Shown: positions 50,640 to 63,045, counted from the stretch's first letter. The stretch is DNA of 64,000 nt from Klebsiella quasivariicola (GCF_002269255.1 NZ_CP022823.1:3224001-3288000); one strand, 5' to 3'. Notes: generated from the letters alone by a model not told the origin. Numbers and translations: made by a program.

Positions 50640-51620
50640 TCACGACGTTATCGTGATCACCACTTTTCCCAGATGCTGACCACTGTCCAGACAGGCATGC
50701 GCCTCGGCAATCTCCGCCATCGGGTAGCTGGCGTAGATCAGCGGCTTACATTTCCCTGCCTCAAGCAGCGGCCAGACGTGGCGCCGCAGCGCCTCGGCAA
50801 TATCCTGTTTCTCCGCCGCCGTCCGGCCGCGCATGGTTGAGCCAGTGACGGTGGCTCGCTTGAGCATCAGGGTCTGAATATCAACCTCATGAGCGATTCG
50901 TCCGCCCATAAAGCCGATGATCACCAGCCGTCCATCCTTTTTCAGTAGCCCAAGGTTGCGGTTAAAGTAAGGGCCGCCAACGATATCCAGAATAACATCC
51001 ACGCCTTCATCGTGGGTCAGCTGGCCGATTTTCTCCGCAAAATCATCGGTTTTGTAGTTAATCGCCGTGGCATAGGGACGTAGGGCAGCGATTTTTTCGT
51101 CCTGGCCAACGGTGGCATAGACAGTCATCCCCAGCGCGTGGCACAGCAGGACCGCGGTGGTGCCAATCCCGCTGGCGCCGCCGTGCACCAGGATGCTTTC
51201 GCCAGGCTGCAGCTTACCCAGCTGGAAGACGTTCGCCCAGACGGTGAAGAACGTTTCCGGGATGGCGGCCGCTTCGGTAAAGCTAAGGCCCGCCGGGATC
51301 GGCAACGTCTGGCCTGCCGGTACGGCGCAGTATTCGGCATAGCCGCCGCCGTTGGTCAGCGCGCAAACGCGATCGCCGGGCGTAAACGCTGTGACCTGCG
51401 CGCCGACTTTTGCGACCACGCCCGCCACCTCAAGGCCGGGCACGGGGGTGACGCCTTCAGGCATGGGATACAGACCCTGGCGCTGCAGAATATCCGGCCG
51501 GTTGACGCCCGCCGCTTTCACCTCGACGAGCACCTCGTGCTCTCCGATAGTGGGGATATCTCCGTCGCGGATCTGCAATACCTCCGGGCCGCCCGGTTGG
51601 CTGATAGCGATATATTTCAC
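50640..51620 (-). CDS. NAD(P)H quinone oxidoreductase (PIG3-type MDR)
   Basis: A 326-residue medium-chain reductase of the quinone oxidoreductase (QOR/PIG3) family. Family marks are GVNRPDILQRQGLYP near residue 38, VPGLEVAGVV near 60 and the NADPH loop ILVHGGASGIGTTAVLL near 143. There is no zinc set, consistent with quinone reductase type. Biological substrate is unknown; possibly one-electron reduction of quinones or enone detoxification. It is not the E. coli neighbour at this place and lies alone between gdhA and topB. Confidence 0.85.
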   Translation of the reverse strand: MKYIAISQPGGPEVLQIRDGDIPTIGEHEVLVEVKAAGVNRPDILQRQGLYPMPEGVTPVPGLEVAGVVAKVGAQVTAFTPGDRVCALTNGGGYAEYCAVPAGQTLPIPAGLSFTEAAAIPETFFTVWANVFQLGKLQPGESILVHGGASGIGTTAVLLCHALGMTVYATVGQDEKIAALRPYATAINYKTDDFAEKIGQLTHDEGVDVILDIVGGPYFNRNLGLLKKDGRLVIIGFMGGRIAHEVDIQTLMLKRATVTGSTMRGRTAAEKQDIAEALRRHVWPLLEAGKCKPLIYASYPMAEIAEAHACLDSGQHLGKVVITITS

Positions 51621-51792
51621 GGGTCCTCCTTATCGCCGGTGAAAGAAATAAGCAACAATATCGGGAAGGGCGAAGACGCATTCAGGGGGGGAAAGTAATC
51701 AGGCCCTGCCCGGCTGTTTAGTGTAGACCATTGGCCTGGCTGGCGGAGAAGCGGTGGCCGCGGGGAATCGCTTCCTCGCGACCACCGGCGGG

Positions 51793-53742
51793 TTACTGCG
51801 GCGGCGGCGGCGCAGCATCGTCTGCCGCTTTTTTGCCTTTCGGCTTGCCTTTACCTTTGCTGAACGACTTTTTCGCCCCGCCCGGCGCCACCAGGCCGCG
51901 GAACTGACGCACTGGCGTGCTCCGTGCCTGATCGATCAGCTGGAACAGCGTCCCCACCAGCGGCTGCATAAAGTCCTGATAGCGGCACTGCTTTTCGCTG
52001 ATCTGCGTCAGGACCGATTCCCAGTGGGCGGTCATATCCGGGCGCGCGGCCATCTCCGGCAGGGAGTGAATCAGCGCCCGGCCAGCATCCGAGGAGTGGA
52101 TATAACGCCCTTTTTTGGTCAGGAAGCCGCGCTTAAACAGCAGCTCGATAATCCCGGCGCGGGTCGCTTCTGTGCCGAGACCGTCGGTGGCGCGGAGGAT
52201 CTTCTTCAGATCTTTATCCTGCACAAAGCGGGCAATCCCGGTCATCGCCGACAGCAGCGTGGCGTCGGTAAAGTGGCGCGGCGGCTGGGTCTGTCGCTCC
52301 ACCACTTCACCTTTTTCGCACAATAGCTCATCGCCTTTGGCGACCACCGGCAACGGCGTACCGTCATTCTCTTCGTCACGCTCTTTGTTACCAAGCAGCG
52401 CGCGCCAGCCCGCTTCGGCGAGGAAGCGCGCCTTAGCGACAAATTTGCCGTTAGCAATATCAAGGTCAATCTGGCATTTGCGGAACACCGCGTCCGGGCA
52501 GAACTGCATCAGATACTGCCGGGCGATCAGGTTGTACACCTTCTCTTCGTTATCGTTGAGTTTGACCTGACTGCTGCGCGCGGTCGGGATAATCGCATGG
52601 TGCGCGTCGACTTTTTTGTCATCCCAGCAGCGGTTGCGGATCTCCGGATCCATCACCGGCTGCGGCAGCAGGTCCGCCGCATGGACGGCAATCGCATTCA
52701 GTACCGCATGGCGGCCGGCAAAGTGCTCTTCCGGCAGGTAGCGGCTGTCCGAACGCGGGTAGGTAATGAGCTTGTGGGTTTCGTACAGCTTCTGGCAGAT
52801 ATCCAGCACGTTCTGCGCGCTGAAGCCGAAACGTTTGGCCGCCTCAATCTGCAGCGCCGACAGGGAGAACGGCAGCGGCGCGGGTTCAGAATCGCGCTTA
52901 TCGTTATAGCCGGTCACCAGCGCCGGCTGCCCTTCGATGCGCTTGACCACATGCTCGGCCAGTGGACGATGCAGCAGGCGCCCTTCTTCATCCTGATAAG
53001 GTTCGCAGGCTTCGCTTGGCACCCAGGTGGCGACAAAACGTTCCTCCTGCGGCGTGACGATATGCGCCTTCACGTCGAAGAAGTCTTTGGCGACGAAGTT
53101 TTCAATCTCTTCATCACGGCGAACCACCAGGCCAAGTACCGGGGTCTGCACCCGCCCCACGGAGAGCACCCCCTGATAGCCGGCGTTGCGCCCCAGCAGG
53201 GTGTAGGCGCGGGTCATATTGATGCCGTACAGCCAGTCGGCGCGGGCCCGCGCCAGCGCCGACACGCAGAGTGGCACGAACTCGCTGTTGGCGCGCAGGC
53301 GGTTGATCGCCCGCTCAACCGCCTGCGGGTTGAGATCGTTAATCAGACAGCGCTGCACCTGCTGGCGCTTCTCCGGCGCCAGCTGCAGGTAATCGAGCAC
53401 TTCGTCCACCAGCAGCTGCCCTTCTCTGTCCGGGTCGCCGGCATGGATCACTTCCTGCGCCTCGCCAAGCAGACGCTTGATTACATTGAGCTGTTTGGTG
53501 ACCGAGGGTTTGGGCTGCAGCTGCCATTTCTCCGGCACAATCGGCAGATCGTTGAGATTCCAGCGGGCATAGCGGCTGTCGTAGATGTCCGGCTGCGCCT
53601 GCTCCAGCAGGTGGCCGATACACCAGGTGACCACCTGCCCGTTGCCGCACTCAATATAGCCATCGCCTTTGCGGTGCGGTTTAGGCAACACATCGGCGAT
53701 AGCCCGTCCGAGACTCGGTTTTTCTGCAATAAACAACCGCAT
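51793..53742 (-). CDS. topB: DNA topoisomerase III
   Basis: Type IA topoisomerase of 649 residues (E. coli TopB 653) that decatenates replicated DNA, working with RecQ/SSB. The Toprim domain has Glu7 (IAEKPSLG) and Asp103/Asp105 (AGDPDREGQ). The active Tyr328 lies in [13 protein letters not shown]. The C-terminal basic tail ([14 protein letters not shown]) binds DNA. It starts four bases after the selD stop, as part of a selD-topB operon. Confidence 0.97.
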   Translation of the reverse strand: MRLFIAEKPSLGRAIADVLPKPHRKGDGYIECGNGQVVTWCIGHLLEQAQPDIYDSRYARWNLNDLPIVPEKWQLQPKPSVTKQLNVIKRLLGEAQEVIHAGDPDREGQLLVDEVLDYLQLAPEKRQQVQRCLINDLNPQAVERAINRLRANSEFVPLCVSALARARADWLYGINMTRAYTLLGRNAGYQGVLSVGRVQTPVLGLVVRRDEEIENFVAKDFFDVKAHIVTPQEERFVATWVPSEACEPYQDEEGRLLHRPLAEHVVKRIEGQPALVTGYNDKRDSEPAPLPFSLSALQIEAAKRFGFSAQNVLDICQKLYETHKLITYPRSDSRYLPEEHFAGRHAVLNAIAVHAADLLPQPVMDPEIRNRCWDDKKVDAHHAIIPTARSSQVKLNDNEEKVYNLIARQYLMQFCPDAVFRKCQIDLDIANGKFVAKARFLAEAGWRALLGNKERDEENDGTPLPVVAKGDELLCEKGEVVERQTQPPRHFTDATLLSAMTGIARFVQDKDLKKILRATDGLGTEATRAGIIELLFKRGFLTKKGRYIHSSDAGRALIHSLPEMAARPDMTAHWESVLTQISEKQCRYQDFMQPLVGTLFQLIDQARSTPVRQFRGLVAPGGAKKSFSKGKGKPKGKKAADDAAPPPPQ

Positions 53743-53746
53743 CGAA

Positions 53747-54790
53747 TCAACGGATCTCGATCATGGGTCGCCCGCCGCGGGCGGTCACCAGCTCGCCGAT
53801 GGCGGCCAGCTTAATGCCGAACTGCGCCGCGGCGGCCTGTACTTCGGCTTCCGCTTCCGGGGTCACCGCCAGCAGCAGGCCGCCGGAAGTCTGCGGATCG
53901 CACAGCAGATCCCGCCACTCCGTCGGCATCTCGCCCATCAGATGGCCGTAGCTGGCAAAGTTGCGCCCGGTGCCGCCCGGCACCGCGCCGGCGGCGATAT
54001 ACTCCTCCACCCCCGGCAGTTTCGGGATATCGGCATAGCGCAACTGCGCCTGCACGCCCGCTCCGCGGCACACCTCGCTGAGGTGGCCAAGCAGGCCAAA
54101 GCCAGTGACGTCGGTCATCGCCTTCACCCCGTCGACGGCGGCAAACGCGGCGCCGGCGAGGTTCATCTGGCACATGGTCTCTGTCGCCAGCCCCTGATGT
54201 TCCGGCTTGAGCAGCGATTTTTTCTCCGCGGTGGTCAGTACGCCGATCCCCAGCGGTTTGGTGAGATACAGTTTGCAGCCCGCCTGGGCGGTGCTGTTTT
54301 TCTTGATGCGCTCGGTGGGCACCACGCCGGTGACCGCCAGACCGAAGATCGGTTCCGGAGCATCGATGGAGTGGCCGCCCGCCAGCGCGATCCCGGCCTG
54401 CTGGCAGGCAAAGCGCCCACCCTCCACCACGTCGCGGGCGATTTCCGGCGCCAGGGTGTTGATTGGCCAGCCAAGGATGGCAATCGCCATAATCGGTTTC
54501 CCGCCCATGGCGAATATATCGCTGATGGCGTTGGTGGCGGCGATGCGGCCAAAGTCGAACGGATTATCGACAATCGGCATAAAGAAATCGGTGGTGCTGA
54601 CGATGGACGTGCCGTTGCCAAGATCGTAAACGGCAGCATCATCGCTGGTTTCGTTGCCGACCAGCAGGTTCGGGTCGACAAACTTCGCCTGCTCGCTATG
54701 CAGGATAGTTTCCAGTACTTTCGGGGAAATCTTACAACCACAACCGGCTCCGTGGCTGTATTGCGTTAAACGAATGGCTTGCTCGCTCAT
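53747..54790 (-). CDS. selD: Selenide, water dikinase (selenophosphate synthase)
   Basis: Makes selenophosphate from selenide and ATP for selenocysteine and selenouridine synthesis. The product is 347 residues, as in E. coli. The catalytic Cys17 and Lys20 are in [12 protein letters not shown]. Two ATGs lie close together (54796 and 54790). The ribosome site aggag runs directly into the first but is 6 bases from the second, so 54790 is the start. It lies ahead of topB; E. coli has ydjA upstream in the same operon, here moved away by the acid phosphatase gene. Confidence 0.96.
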   Translation of the reverse strand: MSEQAIRLTQYSHGAGCGCKISPKVLETILHSEQAKFVDPNLLVGNETSDDAAVYDLGNGTSIVSTTDFFMPIVDNPFDFGRIAATNAISDIFAMGGKPIMAIAILGWPINTLAPEIARDVVEGGRFACQQAGIALAGGHSIDAPEPIFGLAVTGVVPTERIKKNSTAQAGCKLYLTKPLGIGVLTTAEKKSLLKPEHQGLATETMCQMNLAGAAFAAVDGVKAMTDVTGFGLLGHLSEVCRGAGVQAQLRYADIPKLPGVEEYIAAGAVPGGTGRNFASYGHLMGEMPTEWRDLLCDPQTSGGLLLAVTPEAEAEVQAAAAQFGIKLAAIGELVTARGGRPMIEIR

Positions 54791-55015
54791 GGACATCTCC
54801 TGTCATTGCAATCCCGCTATGTTAGCGCCCAAACGCCAGGGTGGTAAGTACGACAGTCTGAAATCGCGTATGGTTGCTCATTAAGCAGACAAAAAGCCGT
54901 TTTTGCGAGACACGGCAATTTTTTCCGCACCATTTTCACTTTTACTTAACGATGACAGAAATGTGACAGCACAGGACTGTCTTCTCTGGAATGATTATGA
55001 CGTAAGGAAATTCTA

Positions 55016-55762
55016 ATGAAAAAGCGTGTTCTTGCCCTTTGCCTGGCCAGTTTCTTCTCCGTTAACGCCTTCGCTCTGGTTCCCCCCGGGAATGATGTCA
55101 CCACCAAGCCCGATCTCTACTATCTGACCAATGCTCAGGCTATCGACAGCCTGGCGCTGTTGCCGCCACCGCCGGCGGTGGGCAGTATCGCGTTTTTAAA
55201 CGATCAGGCGATGTATGAGCAAGGCCGTCTGCTGCGCAATACCGAGCGCGGAAAACTGGCGGCAGAGGACGCGAACCTCAGCGCTGGCGGCGTGGCCAAC
55301 GCTTTCTCCAGTGCTTTTGGCTCACCGATCACCGAGAAAGACGCGCCGCAGCTTCACAAACTGCTGACCAATATGATTGAAGACGCCGGCGATCTGGCGA
55401 CCCGCAGCGCGAAAGAGAAATATATGCGCATTCGCCCGTTTGCGTTCTATGGCGTCTCCACCTGCAATACCGCCGAGCAGGACAAGCTGTCAAAAAACGG
55501 CTCCTACCCGTCCGGACATACCTCTATCGGCTGGGCCACCGCGCTGGTGCTGGCGGAGATCAACCCGCAGCGGCAAAACGAAATTTTGAAGCGCGGCTAT
55601 GAGCTCGGCGAGAGCCGGGTGATCTGCGGCTATCACTGGCAGAGCGATGTCGATGCGGCGCGCATCGTCGGCTCCGCGGTGGTCGCTACGCTGCACACCA
55701 ACCCGGCCTTCCAGCAACAGTTGCAGAAAGCCAAAGACGAATTCGCCAAAACGCAGAAATAA
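55016..55762 (+). CDS. phoC: Class A non-specific acid phosphatase (PhoC/PhoN type)
   Basis: A periplasmic, broad-range phosphomonoesterase active at low pH. The 248-residue precursor has a signal peptide of about 20 residues (SVNAFA|LVP). The class A motif K-x6-RP...PSGH...SR-x5-H-x2-D is complete: KEKYMRIRP near residue 134, GSYPSGHTS near 162 and [14 protein letters not shown] near 200, giving the catalytic histidines. Klebsiella PhoC is known from this family. It is inserted between selD and ydjA on the plus strand and not found there in E. coli K-12. Confidence 0.93.
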   Translation: MKKRVLALCLASFFSVNAFALVPPGNDVTTKPDLYYLTNAQAIDSLALLPPPPAVGSIAFLNDQAMYEQGRLLRNTERGKLAAEDANLSAGGVANAFSSAFGSPITEKDAPQLHKLLTNMIEDAGDLATRSAKEKYMRIRPFAFYGVSTCNTAEQDKLSKNGSYPSGHTSIGWATALVLAEINPQRQNEILKRGYELGESRVICGYHWQSDVDAARIVGSAVVATLHTNPAFQQQLQKAKDEFAKTQK

Positions 55763-55778
55763 CGTTATCGCCGTTAAA

Positions 55779-55892
55779 CTCCCGGATGCGGCGCCTGGCG
55801 CGCCTTGTCCGGGCGACCAAATCGCACAGCGCTGTAGCCCCGGTAAGCGGTAGCGCCACCGGGGATAAGTCGCAAGCCGCCACCCGGCATAA
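55779..55892. repeat. REP-type palindromic elements
   Basis: Two imperfect palindromes between convergent phoC and ydjA. The first (about 55779-55815) contains cccggatgcggcgc and cgccttgtccggg; the second (about 55832-55889) contains gtagccccggtaagcggtag and gcgccaccggggataag. Both resemble enteric REP/BIME units, which stabilise messages or end transcription between convergent genes. Confidence 0.75.
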
Positions 55893-55903
55893 TAAGCACC
55901 GAC

Positions 55904-58474
<2,571 letters not shown>

Positions 58475-58482
58475 TACGCAGT

Positions 58483-58513
58483 GGCGGCCCCGTCCCCCGG
58501 GGCCGCCTTTTTC
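58483..58513 (+). terminator. sppA terminator
   Basis: A 9-bp perfect stem ggcggcccc / ggggccgcc (58483-58491, 58499-58507) followed by five T's. Confidence 0.93.
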
Positions 58514-58612
58514 CCTCTCCTGCCAGCACCGCCACAAAGCCAGCGACCGACGCTGTATTTTTTCCTGCGTCTCTTTATACTGCGCCTGTCTACGACCAAC
58601 CTAAGCGATGCT

Positions 58613-59632
58613 ATGCAAAAAAAATCGATTTACGTTGCCTACACCGGTGGGACCATCGGTATGCAGCGCTCTGAACACGGCTATGTACCCGTTTCCGGCC
58701 ATCTGCAGCGTCAGCTGGCGCTGATGCCTGAGTTCCATCGTCCGGAGATGCCGGACTTCACGATCCACGAATACCATCCGCTGATGGATTCCTCCGATAT
58801 GACCCCCGAGGACTGGCAGCACATCGCCGACGATATCCGCAGCCATTACGAGGAGTATGATGGCTTTGTGATCCTCCACGGTACCGACACCATGGCGTTT
58901 ACCGCCTCGGCGCTGTCGTTCATGCTGGAAAATCTCGGCAAACCGGTGATTGTGACAGGGTCACAAATTCCGCTGGCCGAGCTGCGTTCTGATGGGCAAA
59001 TTAACCTGCTCAACGCCCTGTACGTCGCCGCCAACTACCCGATTAACGAAGTCGCGCTGTTCTTCAACAATCGACTGTTCCGCGGCAACCGCACCACCAA
59101 AGCCCACGCCGACGGCTTCGACGCTTTCGCCTCGCCAAACCTCGCGCCGCTGCTGGAGGCCGGGATCCATATCCGTCGTCTCGGAACGCCGCCCGCCCCG
59201 CAGGGCCGCGGAGAGCTTATCGTGCACCCCATCACCCCACAGCCGATTGGCGTGGTGACGATTTACCCCGGTATCTCCGCCGATGTGGTGCGCAATTTTC
59301 TGCGTCAGCCGGTGAAAGCGCTGATCCTCCGCTCCTACGGCGTCGGCAATGCCCCGCAGAATGGCGAGTTCATTCAGGTGCTGGCGGAAGCCAGCCAGCG
59401 CGGTATTGTGGTGGTCAATCTGACGCAGTGTATGTCCGGTAAAGTGAATATGGGCGGCTACGCCACCGGTAACGCTCTCGCTCAGGCGGGTGTCATCAGT
59501 GGTTTCGATATGACGGTGGAAGCGACGCTGACCAAGCTACACTATCTGCTTAGCCAGCAGCTGGACGTTGACGCTATTCGCGCGGCGATGCAGCAAAATC
59601 TGCGTGGCGAACTGACCCCCGACGAAGCTTAA
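58613..59632 (+). CDS. ansA: L-asparaginase I (cytoplasmic)
   Basis: Low-affinity cytoplasmic asparaginase of 339 residues (E. coli AnsA 338), without a signal peptide. The two active-site motifs are YVAYTGGTIGM near residue 5 (nucleophilic Thr) and VILHGTDTMAFTASAL near 85 (Thr-Asp). The start at 58613 gives MQKKSIYVAYTGG; upstream codons are sppA-ansA spacer. It is nine bases ahead of pncA and co-transcribed with it. Confidence 0.96.
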   Translation: MQKKSIYVAYTGGTIGMQRSEHGYVPVSGHLQRQLALMPEFHRPEMPDFTIHEYHPLMDSSDMTPEDWQHIADDIRSHYEEYDGFVILHGTDTMAFTASALSFMLENLGKPVIVTGSQIPLAELRSDGQINLLNALYVAANYPINEVALFFNNRLFRGNRTTKAHADGFDAFASPNLAPLLEAGIHIRRLGTPPAPQGRGELIVHPITPQPIGVVTIYPGISADVVRNFLRQPVKALILRSYGVGNAPQNGEFIQVLAEASQRGIVVVNLTQCMSGKVNMGGYATGNALAQAGVISGFDMTVEATLTKLHYLLSQQLDVDAIRAAMQQNLRGELTPDEA

Positions 59633-59641
59633 GGAGAACGT

Positions 59642-60283
59642 ATGGCACATCGAGCGCTATTACTGGTTGATTTGCAAAACGACTTTTGCGCCGGCGGCGC
59701 GCTGGCGGTTCCCGAAGGCGACAGCACCATCGAGGTGGCCAATGCGCTTATCGACTGGAGCCAGGCGCGCGGCGAGCCGATCGTCGCCAGCCAGGACTGG
59801 CACCCGGCGGATCATGGCAGCTTCGCCAGCCAGCACCAGGTGGAACCTTACACCCAGGGTGAACTCGACGGCCTGGCGCAGACCTTCTGGCCGGATCACT
59901 GCGTACAGCGCAGTGAAGGCGCGGCGCTGCATCCGTTGCTTAAGCAGCAGGCGATCGCCGCCGTATTCCACAAAGGACAAAACCGGGCCATTGACAGCTA
60001 CAGCGCTTTTTTTGACAACGGTCACCGGCAGAAAACCGAGCTGGATGGCTGGCTGCGGGCGCAGGGCATTGTGGAGCTGACCGTTCTCGGCCTCGCCACC
60101 GACTACTGCGTCAAATTTACCGTGCTGGATGCCCTGACGCTGGGCTACGCGGTCAACGTCATCACCGACGGCTGTCGCGGCGTAAATCTGCAGCCGCAGG
60201 ACAGCAGCCAGGCGTTTATGGAAATGGCCGCCGCGGGCGCCACGCTGTATACCCTCGACGACTGGCGGGAAACTCACGCGTAA
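59642..60283 (+). CDS. pncA: Nicotinamidase / pyrazinamidase
   Basis: Hydrolyses nicotinamide to nicotinate in NAD salvage; also the enzyme that activates pyrazinamide. It has 213 residues, as in E. coli. The catalytic triad is visible: Asp in LLVDLQNDF near residue 10, Lys in VFHKGQNRAID near 111, and Cys in LATDYCVKFT near 156; metal ligands lie in SQDWHPADHGSFA near 52. Ribosome site aaggag. It ends at an intrinsic terminator. Confidence 0.96.
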   Translation: MAHRALLLVDLQNDFCAGGALAVPEGDSTIEVANALIDWSQARGEPIVASQDWHPADHGSFASQHQVEPYTQGELDGLAQTFWPDHCVQRSEGAALHPLLKQQAIAAVFHKGQNRAIDSYSAFFDNGHRQKTELDGWLRAQGIVELTVLGLATDYCVKFTVLDALTLGYAVNVITDGCRGVNLQPQDSSQAFMEMAAAGATLYTLDDWRETHA

Positions 60284-60290
60284 CCCCTCC

Positions 60291-60320
60291 CCCGGCGTCC
60301 ACGCGCCGGGTCTTCTTTTG
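60291..60320 (+). terminator. pncA terminator
   Basis: A 7-bp stem cccggcg / cgccggg (60291-60297, 60304-60310) followed by tcttctttt. Confidence 0.88.
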
Positions 60321-60405
60321 CCGCCACTTCGTTATCGTCCATAAATTGAACTCTCTCGCAGTTTCAACAGGTTATTGCTGGTAGTCTGGCAAGGCTATTT
60401 TTTCG

Positions 60406-60438
60406 CCACGCCATTTCCGTGGCGTGGTTATTTTTTTA
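60406..60438 (+). terminator. Terminator-like hairpin in the leader of the GH18 gene
   Basis: A perfect 7-bp stem ccacgcc / ggcgtgg (60406-60412, 60421-60427) with an 8-nt loop, followed by ttattttttt. It ends 19 bases before the ATG and just ahead of the ribosome site, so transcripts starting upstream would stop here unless the hairpin is prevented. Confidence 0.8.
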
Positions 60439-60456
60439 TGTCAAAGAGGAACCACT

Positions 60457-61710
60457 ATGAAACGTTTGCCCTTGCTGGCAGCCTTGCCCTTGCTTTGCGC
60501 TTCCGCGCTCTCTGCCCAACCGCTGATGTCCGTCGGCTACTTCAACGGCGGCGGCGACGTCACTGCCGGGCCGGGCGGCGATATCGACAAGCTGGACGTC
60601 CGGCAGATTACCCACCTCAACTACTCGTTTGGCCTTATTTATAACGATGAGAAAGACGAGACCAATGCGGCCCTGAAGGATCCTGCGCATCTGCACGAGA
60701 TCTGGCTGTCGCCGAAGGTGCAGGCGGATCTGCAAAAAATCCCTGCCCTGCGTAAACAGAACCCGAACCTCAAGGTCCTGCTGTCGGTCGGCGGCTGGGG
60801 GGCGCGCGGTTTCTCCGGCGCGGCGGCCACCCAAGAAACCCGTAAGGTGTTTATTCAGTCTGCGCAGGAAATTGTTGAAAAATATGGTCTGGATGGGATT
60901 GACCTCGACTGGGAGTTTCCGGTCAACGGCGCCTGGGGGCTGGTTGCCAGCCAACCGGCCGACCGCGATAACTTTACCGCGCTGTTAAAAGAGCTTCGTG
61001 CAGCGTTTGGTACCAGGAAACTGGTCACTATTGCCGTGGGGGCTAACGCAGAAAGTCCGAAAAGCTGGGTGGACGTTAAAGCGATTGCGCCCTCACTCGA
61101 CTACATCAACCTGATGACCTACGACATGGCCTACGGCACACAGTACTTCAACTCGAATCTGTATGACTCCAGCCACTGGCCAACGGTCGCCGCGGCGGAT
61201 AAATACAGCGCCGATTTTGTGGTCAACAATTACCTGGCCGCCGGGCTAAAACCCAGCCAGATGAACCTCGGGATTGGTTTCTATGGCCGGGTACCGAAAC
61301 GGGCCGTCGAGCCGGGGATCGACTGGACGAAAGCGGATGCGCAAAACAATCCGGTCACCCAGCCCTATTTTGGGCCACAACAGATCGCGCTGTTTGCCTC
61401 GCTGGGCTATGACCTGAGCAAAGACACCTATGTGAAATACAACGATATTGTGGCCAAACTGCTCAACGATCCGCAAAAACGCTTTACCGAGCACTGGGAC
61501 GATGAAGCGAAAGTCCCGTGGCTGTCGGTGCAGTCCGCGGAGGGCAAGCCGCTGTTCGCGCTGTCGTATGAGAACCCGCGCTCGGTGGCCATTAAGGCGG
61601 ATTACATCAAGGCGAAGGGCCTCGCCGGGGCGATGTTCTGGGAATATGGCGCCGATGACCAGAACCAGCTGGCCCGTCAGCTGGCGGAATCGCTGGGGAT
61701 CAAACACTAA
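60457..61710 (+). CDS. Secreted glycoside hydrolase family 18 chitinase
   Basis: A 417-residue chitinase-like enzyme. A signal peptide (MKRLPLLAALPLLCASALSA) of about 20 residues is followed directly by the GH18 barrel. The catalytic DxxDxDxE motif is intact as DGIDLDWE, with the acid/base at Glu153, and the substrate-binding SVGGW lies near residue 110 and MTYDMAYG near 223. There is no separate chitin-binding domain. It could release chitin oligosaccharides for the chb operon 30 kb away. Ribosome site aagagga at 60443. E. coli K-12 lacks it here. Confidence 0.9.
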   Translation: MKRLPLLAALPLLCASALSAQPLMSVGYFNGGGDVTAGPGGDIDKLDVRQITHLNYSFGLIYNDEKDETNAALKDPAHLHEIWLSPKVQADLQKIPALRKQNPNLKVLLSVGGWGARGFSGAAATQETRKVFIQSAQEIVEKYGLDGIDLDWEFPVNGAWGLVASQPADRDNFTALLKELRAAFGTRKLVTIAVGANAESPKSWVDVKAIAPSLDYINLMTYDMAYGTQYFNSNLYDSSHWPTVAAADKYSADFVVNNYLAAGLKPSQMNLGIGFYGRVPKRAVEPGIDWTKADAQNNPVTQPYFGPQQIALFASLGYDLSKDTYVKYNDIVAKLLNDPQKRFTEHWDDEAKVPWLSVQSAEGKPLFALSYENPRSVAIKADYIKAKGLAGAMFWEYGADDQNQLARQLAESLGIKH

Positions 61711-61869
61711 CCGCGGCTGTTTCACCGATCAACGCCGCCGGGCAGCGTGACGCAGGCAGCATCGGCTGCAATGCAGGTATCTCGCGCCGCCCGGGATCGG
61801 TTATGATGCCTGTTATCCGCTGCGCCACGCGCTGGCGCAGCTTAATCGTTTGACAGGAGGCAGGGGGCC

Positions 61870-62214
61870 ATGGCCTATATCCCCAAAAATTACGCGCGTC
61901 TGGAAGTGGGTTACCGCGAAAAGGCGCTCAAGCTTTTTCCCTGGGTGTGCGGGCGCTGCTCGCGGGAGTTTGTCTACTCCAATCTGCGCGAACTGACGGT
62001 GCACCACATCGATCATGACCACTCCAACAACCCGGAAGATGGCAGCAACTGGGAGATGTTGTGCCTGTACTGTCACGATCACGAACATTCGAAGTACACC
62101 GAAGCCGATCAGTATGGCTCTACGGTGGTGGCGGGAGAAGATGCGCAAAAGAGCGTCGGCGAGGCCACCTACAACCCGTTTGCCGATCTGAAAGCGATGA
62201 TGAATAAAAAGTAA
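61870..62214 (+). CDS. yajD: HNH nuclease family protein YajD
   Basis: A 114-residue protein of the HNH endonuclease family (E. coli YajD 115). Zinc knuckles CGRCSREF and CLYCHDHEHS flank the HNH core LTVHHIDHDHSNNPEDGSNW near residues 49-68. Function unknown; family members are associated with DNA ends. It matches YajD across its length, but in E. coli that gene lies elsewhere, so its place here is a synteny difference. Confidence 0.9.
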   Translation: MAYIPKNYARLEVGYREKALKLFPWVCGRCSREFVYSNLRELTVHHIDHDHSNNPEDGSNWEMLCLYCHDHEHSKYTEADQYGSTVVAGEDAQKSVGEATYNPFADLKAMMNKK

Positions 62215-62309
62215 GCAGGCTGGTCTGAGCGCTGCGCGCGGTCGTTCAGCCTGACGCCGTCCGGCGTGGGATCACCCAACGCCGGAACCGCTCCCGCCCC
62301 GCGAGCAGT

Positions 62310-62588
62310 TTATTGCAGCTTAACGGTGGCGATCGGCTTCGGCACGATGCCGAAATCTTCTTTCAGCTGCTGTTTGCTCTTCATCACCATCTGGCCACGG
62401 GTGTCGATGGTCATGTGCTGGGCGTCGGTGTTATACCGGGCCTGCCACAGCATCACCAGCTGCAGGCTATTTTCCTTCTGCTCCGGCGTCAGCGCCACGC
62501 CATCCGGCCATTTTCCCAGCTCCACCGCCGTCGCCAGACGCTGGTACACTTCCGGGGTCATGCTGTCGATAATTTGCTCAATATCCAT
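62310..62588 (-). CDS. yeaC: DUF1315 family protein YeaC
   Basis: A 92-residue conserved protein (E. coli YeaC about 90). It begins MDIEQIIDSMTPEVYQRLAT and is rich in charged residues without motifs that indicate a reaction. The start at 62588 follows ggaggag; the open frame extends upstream into msrB but that part is not conserved. It lies 43 bases after msrB and is probably co-transcribed, as in E. coli. Function unknown. Confidence 0.9.
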   Translation of the reverse strand: MDIEQIIDSMTPEVYQRLATAVELGKWPDGVALTPEQKENSLQLVMLWQARYNTDAQHMTIDTRGQMVMKSKQQLKEDFGIVPKPIATVKLQ

Positions 62589-62631
62589 CTTCCGCTCTCC
62601 TCCGCCTGGAATAATTTGCTGAATCGTTTCT

Positions 62632-63045
62632 TCAACCCTTGATCTGCTCGCCATTCTGCTCGTCGGTGAAGCTGAGCGACGCCGAATTAACACAATAGCG
62701 CTCGCCGGTCGGCTGCGGACCATCCGGAAACACGTGGCCGAGATGGGCGTCACAATTTCCACAACGGATCTCAATGCGCTGCATGCCGTGCGAGTTATCG
62801 GTCAGATAGCGAATGGCCTCATCGCTTACCGGCTCGTAGAAGCTCGGCCAGCCGCAACCGGAGTCGTATTTGGTCTGGGAGTTAAACAGCGGCGCATCGC
62901 ACACCAGGCAGTGATACACGCCGTTTTTCTTGTTGTGCAGCAGCCGTCCGGTGAAAGGCGGTTCGGTGCCATGATGCTGCGTCACGTAAAACTGCATTTC
63001 GCTCAAGCCGTTTTTCAGCTCTTCCGGGGAGGGTTTATTCGCCAT
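62632..63045 (-). CDS. msrB: Peptide methionine-R-sulfoxide reductase MsrB
   Basis: Repairs the R form of methionine sulfoxide in proteins. It has 137 residues, as in E. coli. The catalytic Cys lies in [12 protein letters not shown] near residue 118, and the two CxxC zinc motifs (CLVCDAP near 46, CGNCDAH near 95) are intact. Cytoplasmic, thioredoxin-linked. Divergent from gapA, as in other enteric bacteria. Confidence 0.96.
   Translation of the reverse strand: MANKPSPEELKNGLSEMQFYVTQHHGTEPPFTGRLLHNKKNGVYHCLVCDAPLFNSQTKYDSGCGWPSFYEPVSDEAIRYLTDNSHGMQRIEIRCGNCDAHLGHVFPDGPQPTGERYCVNSASLSFTDEQNGEQIKG

Noticed and set aside
54791..54796. Upstream ATG for selD
   Set aside because: It touches the aggag ribosome site with no spacing, whereas the second ATG has correct spacing and gives the normal length with Cys at position 17.
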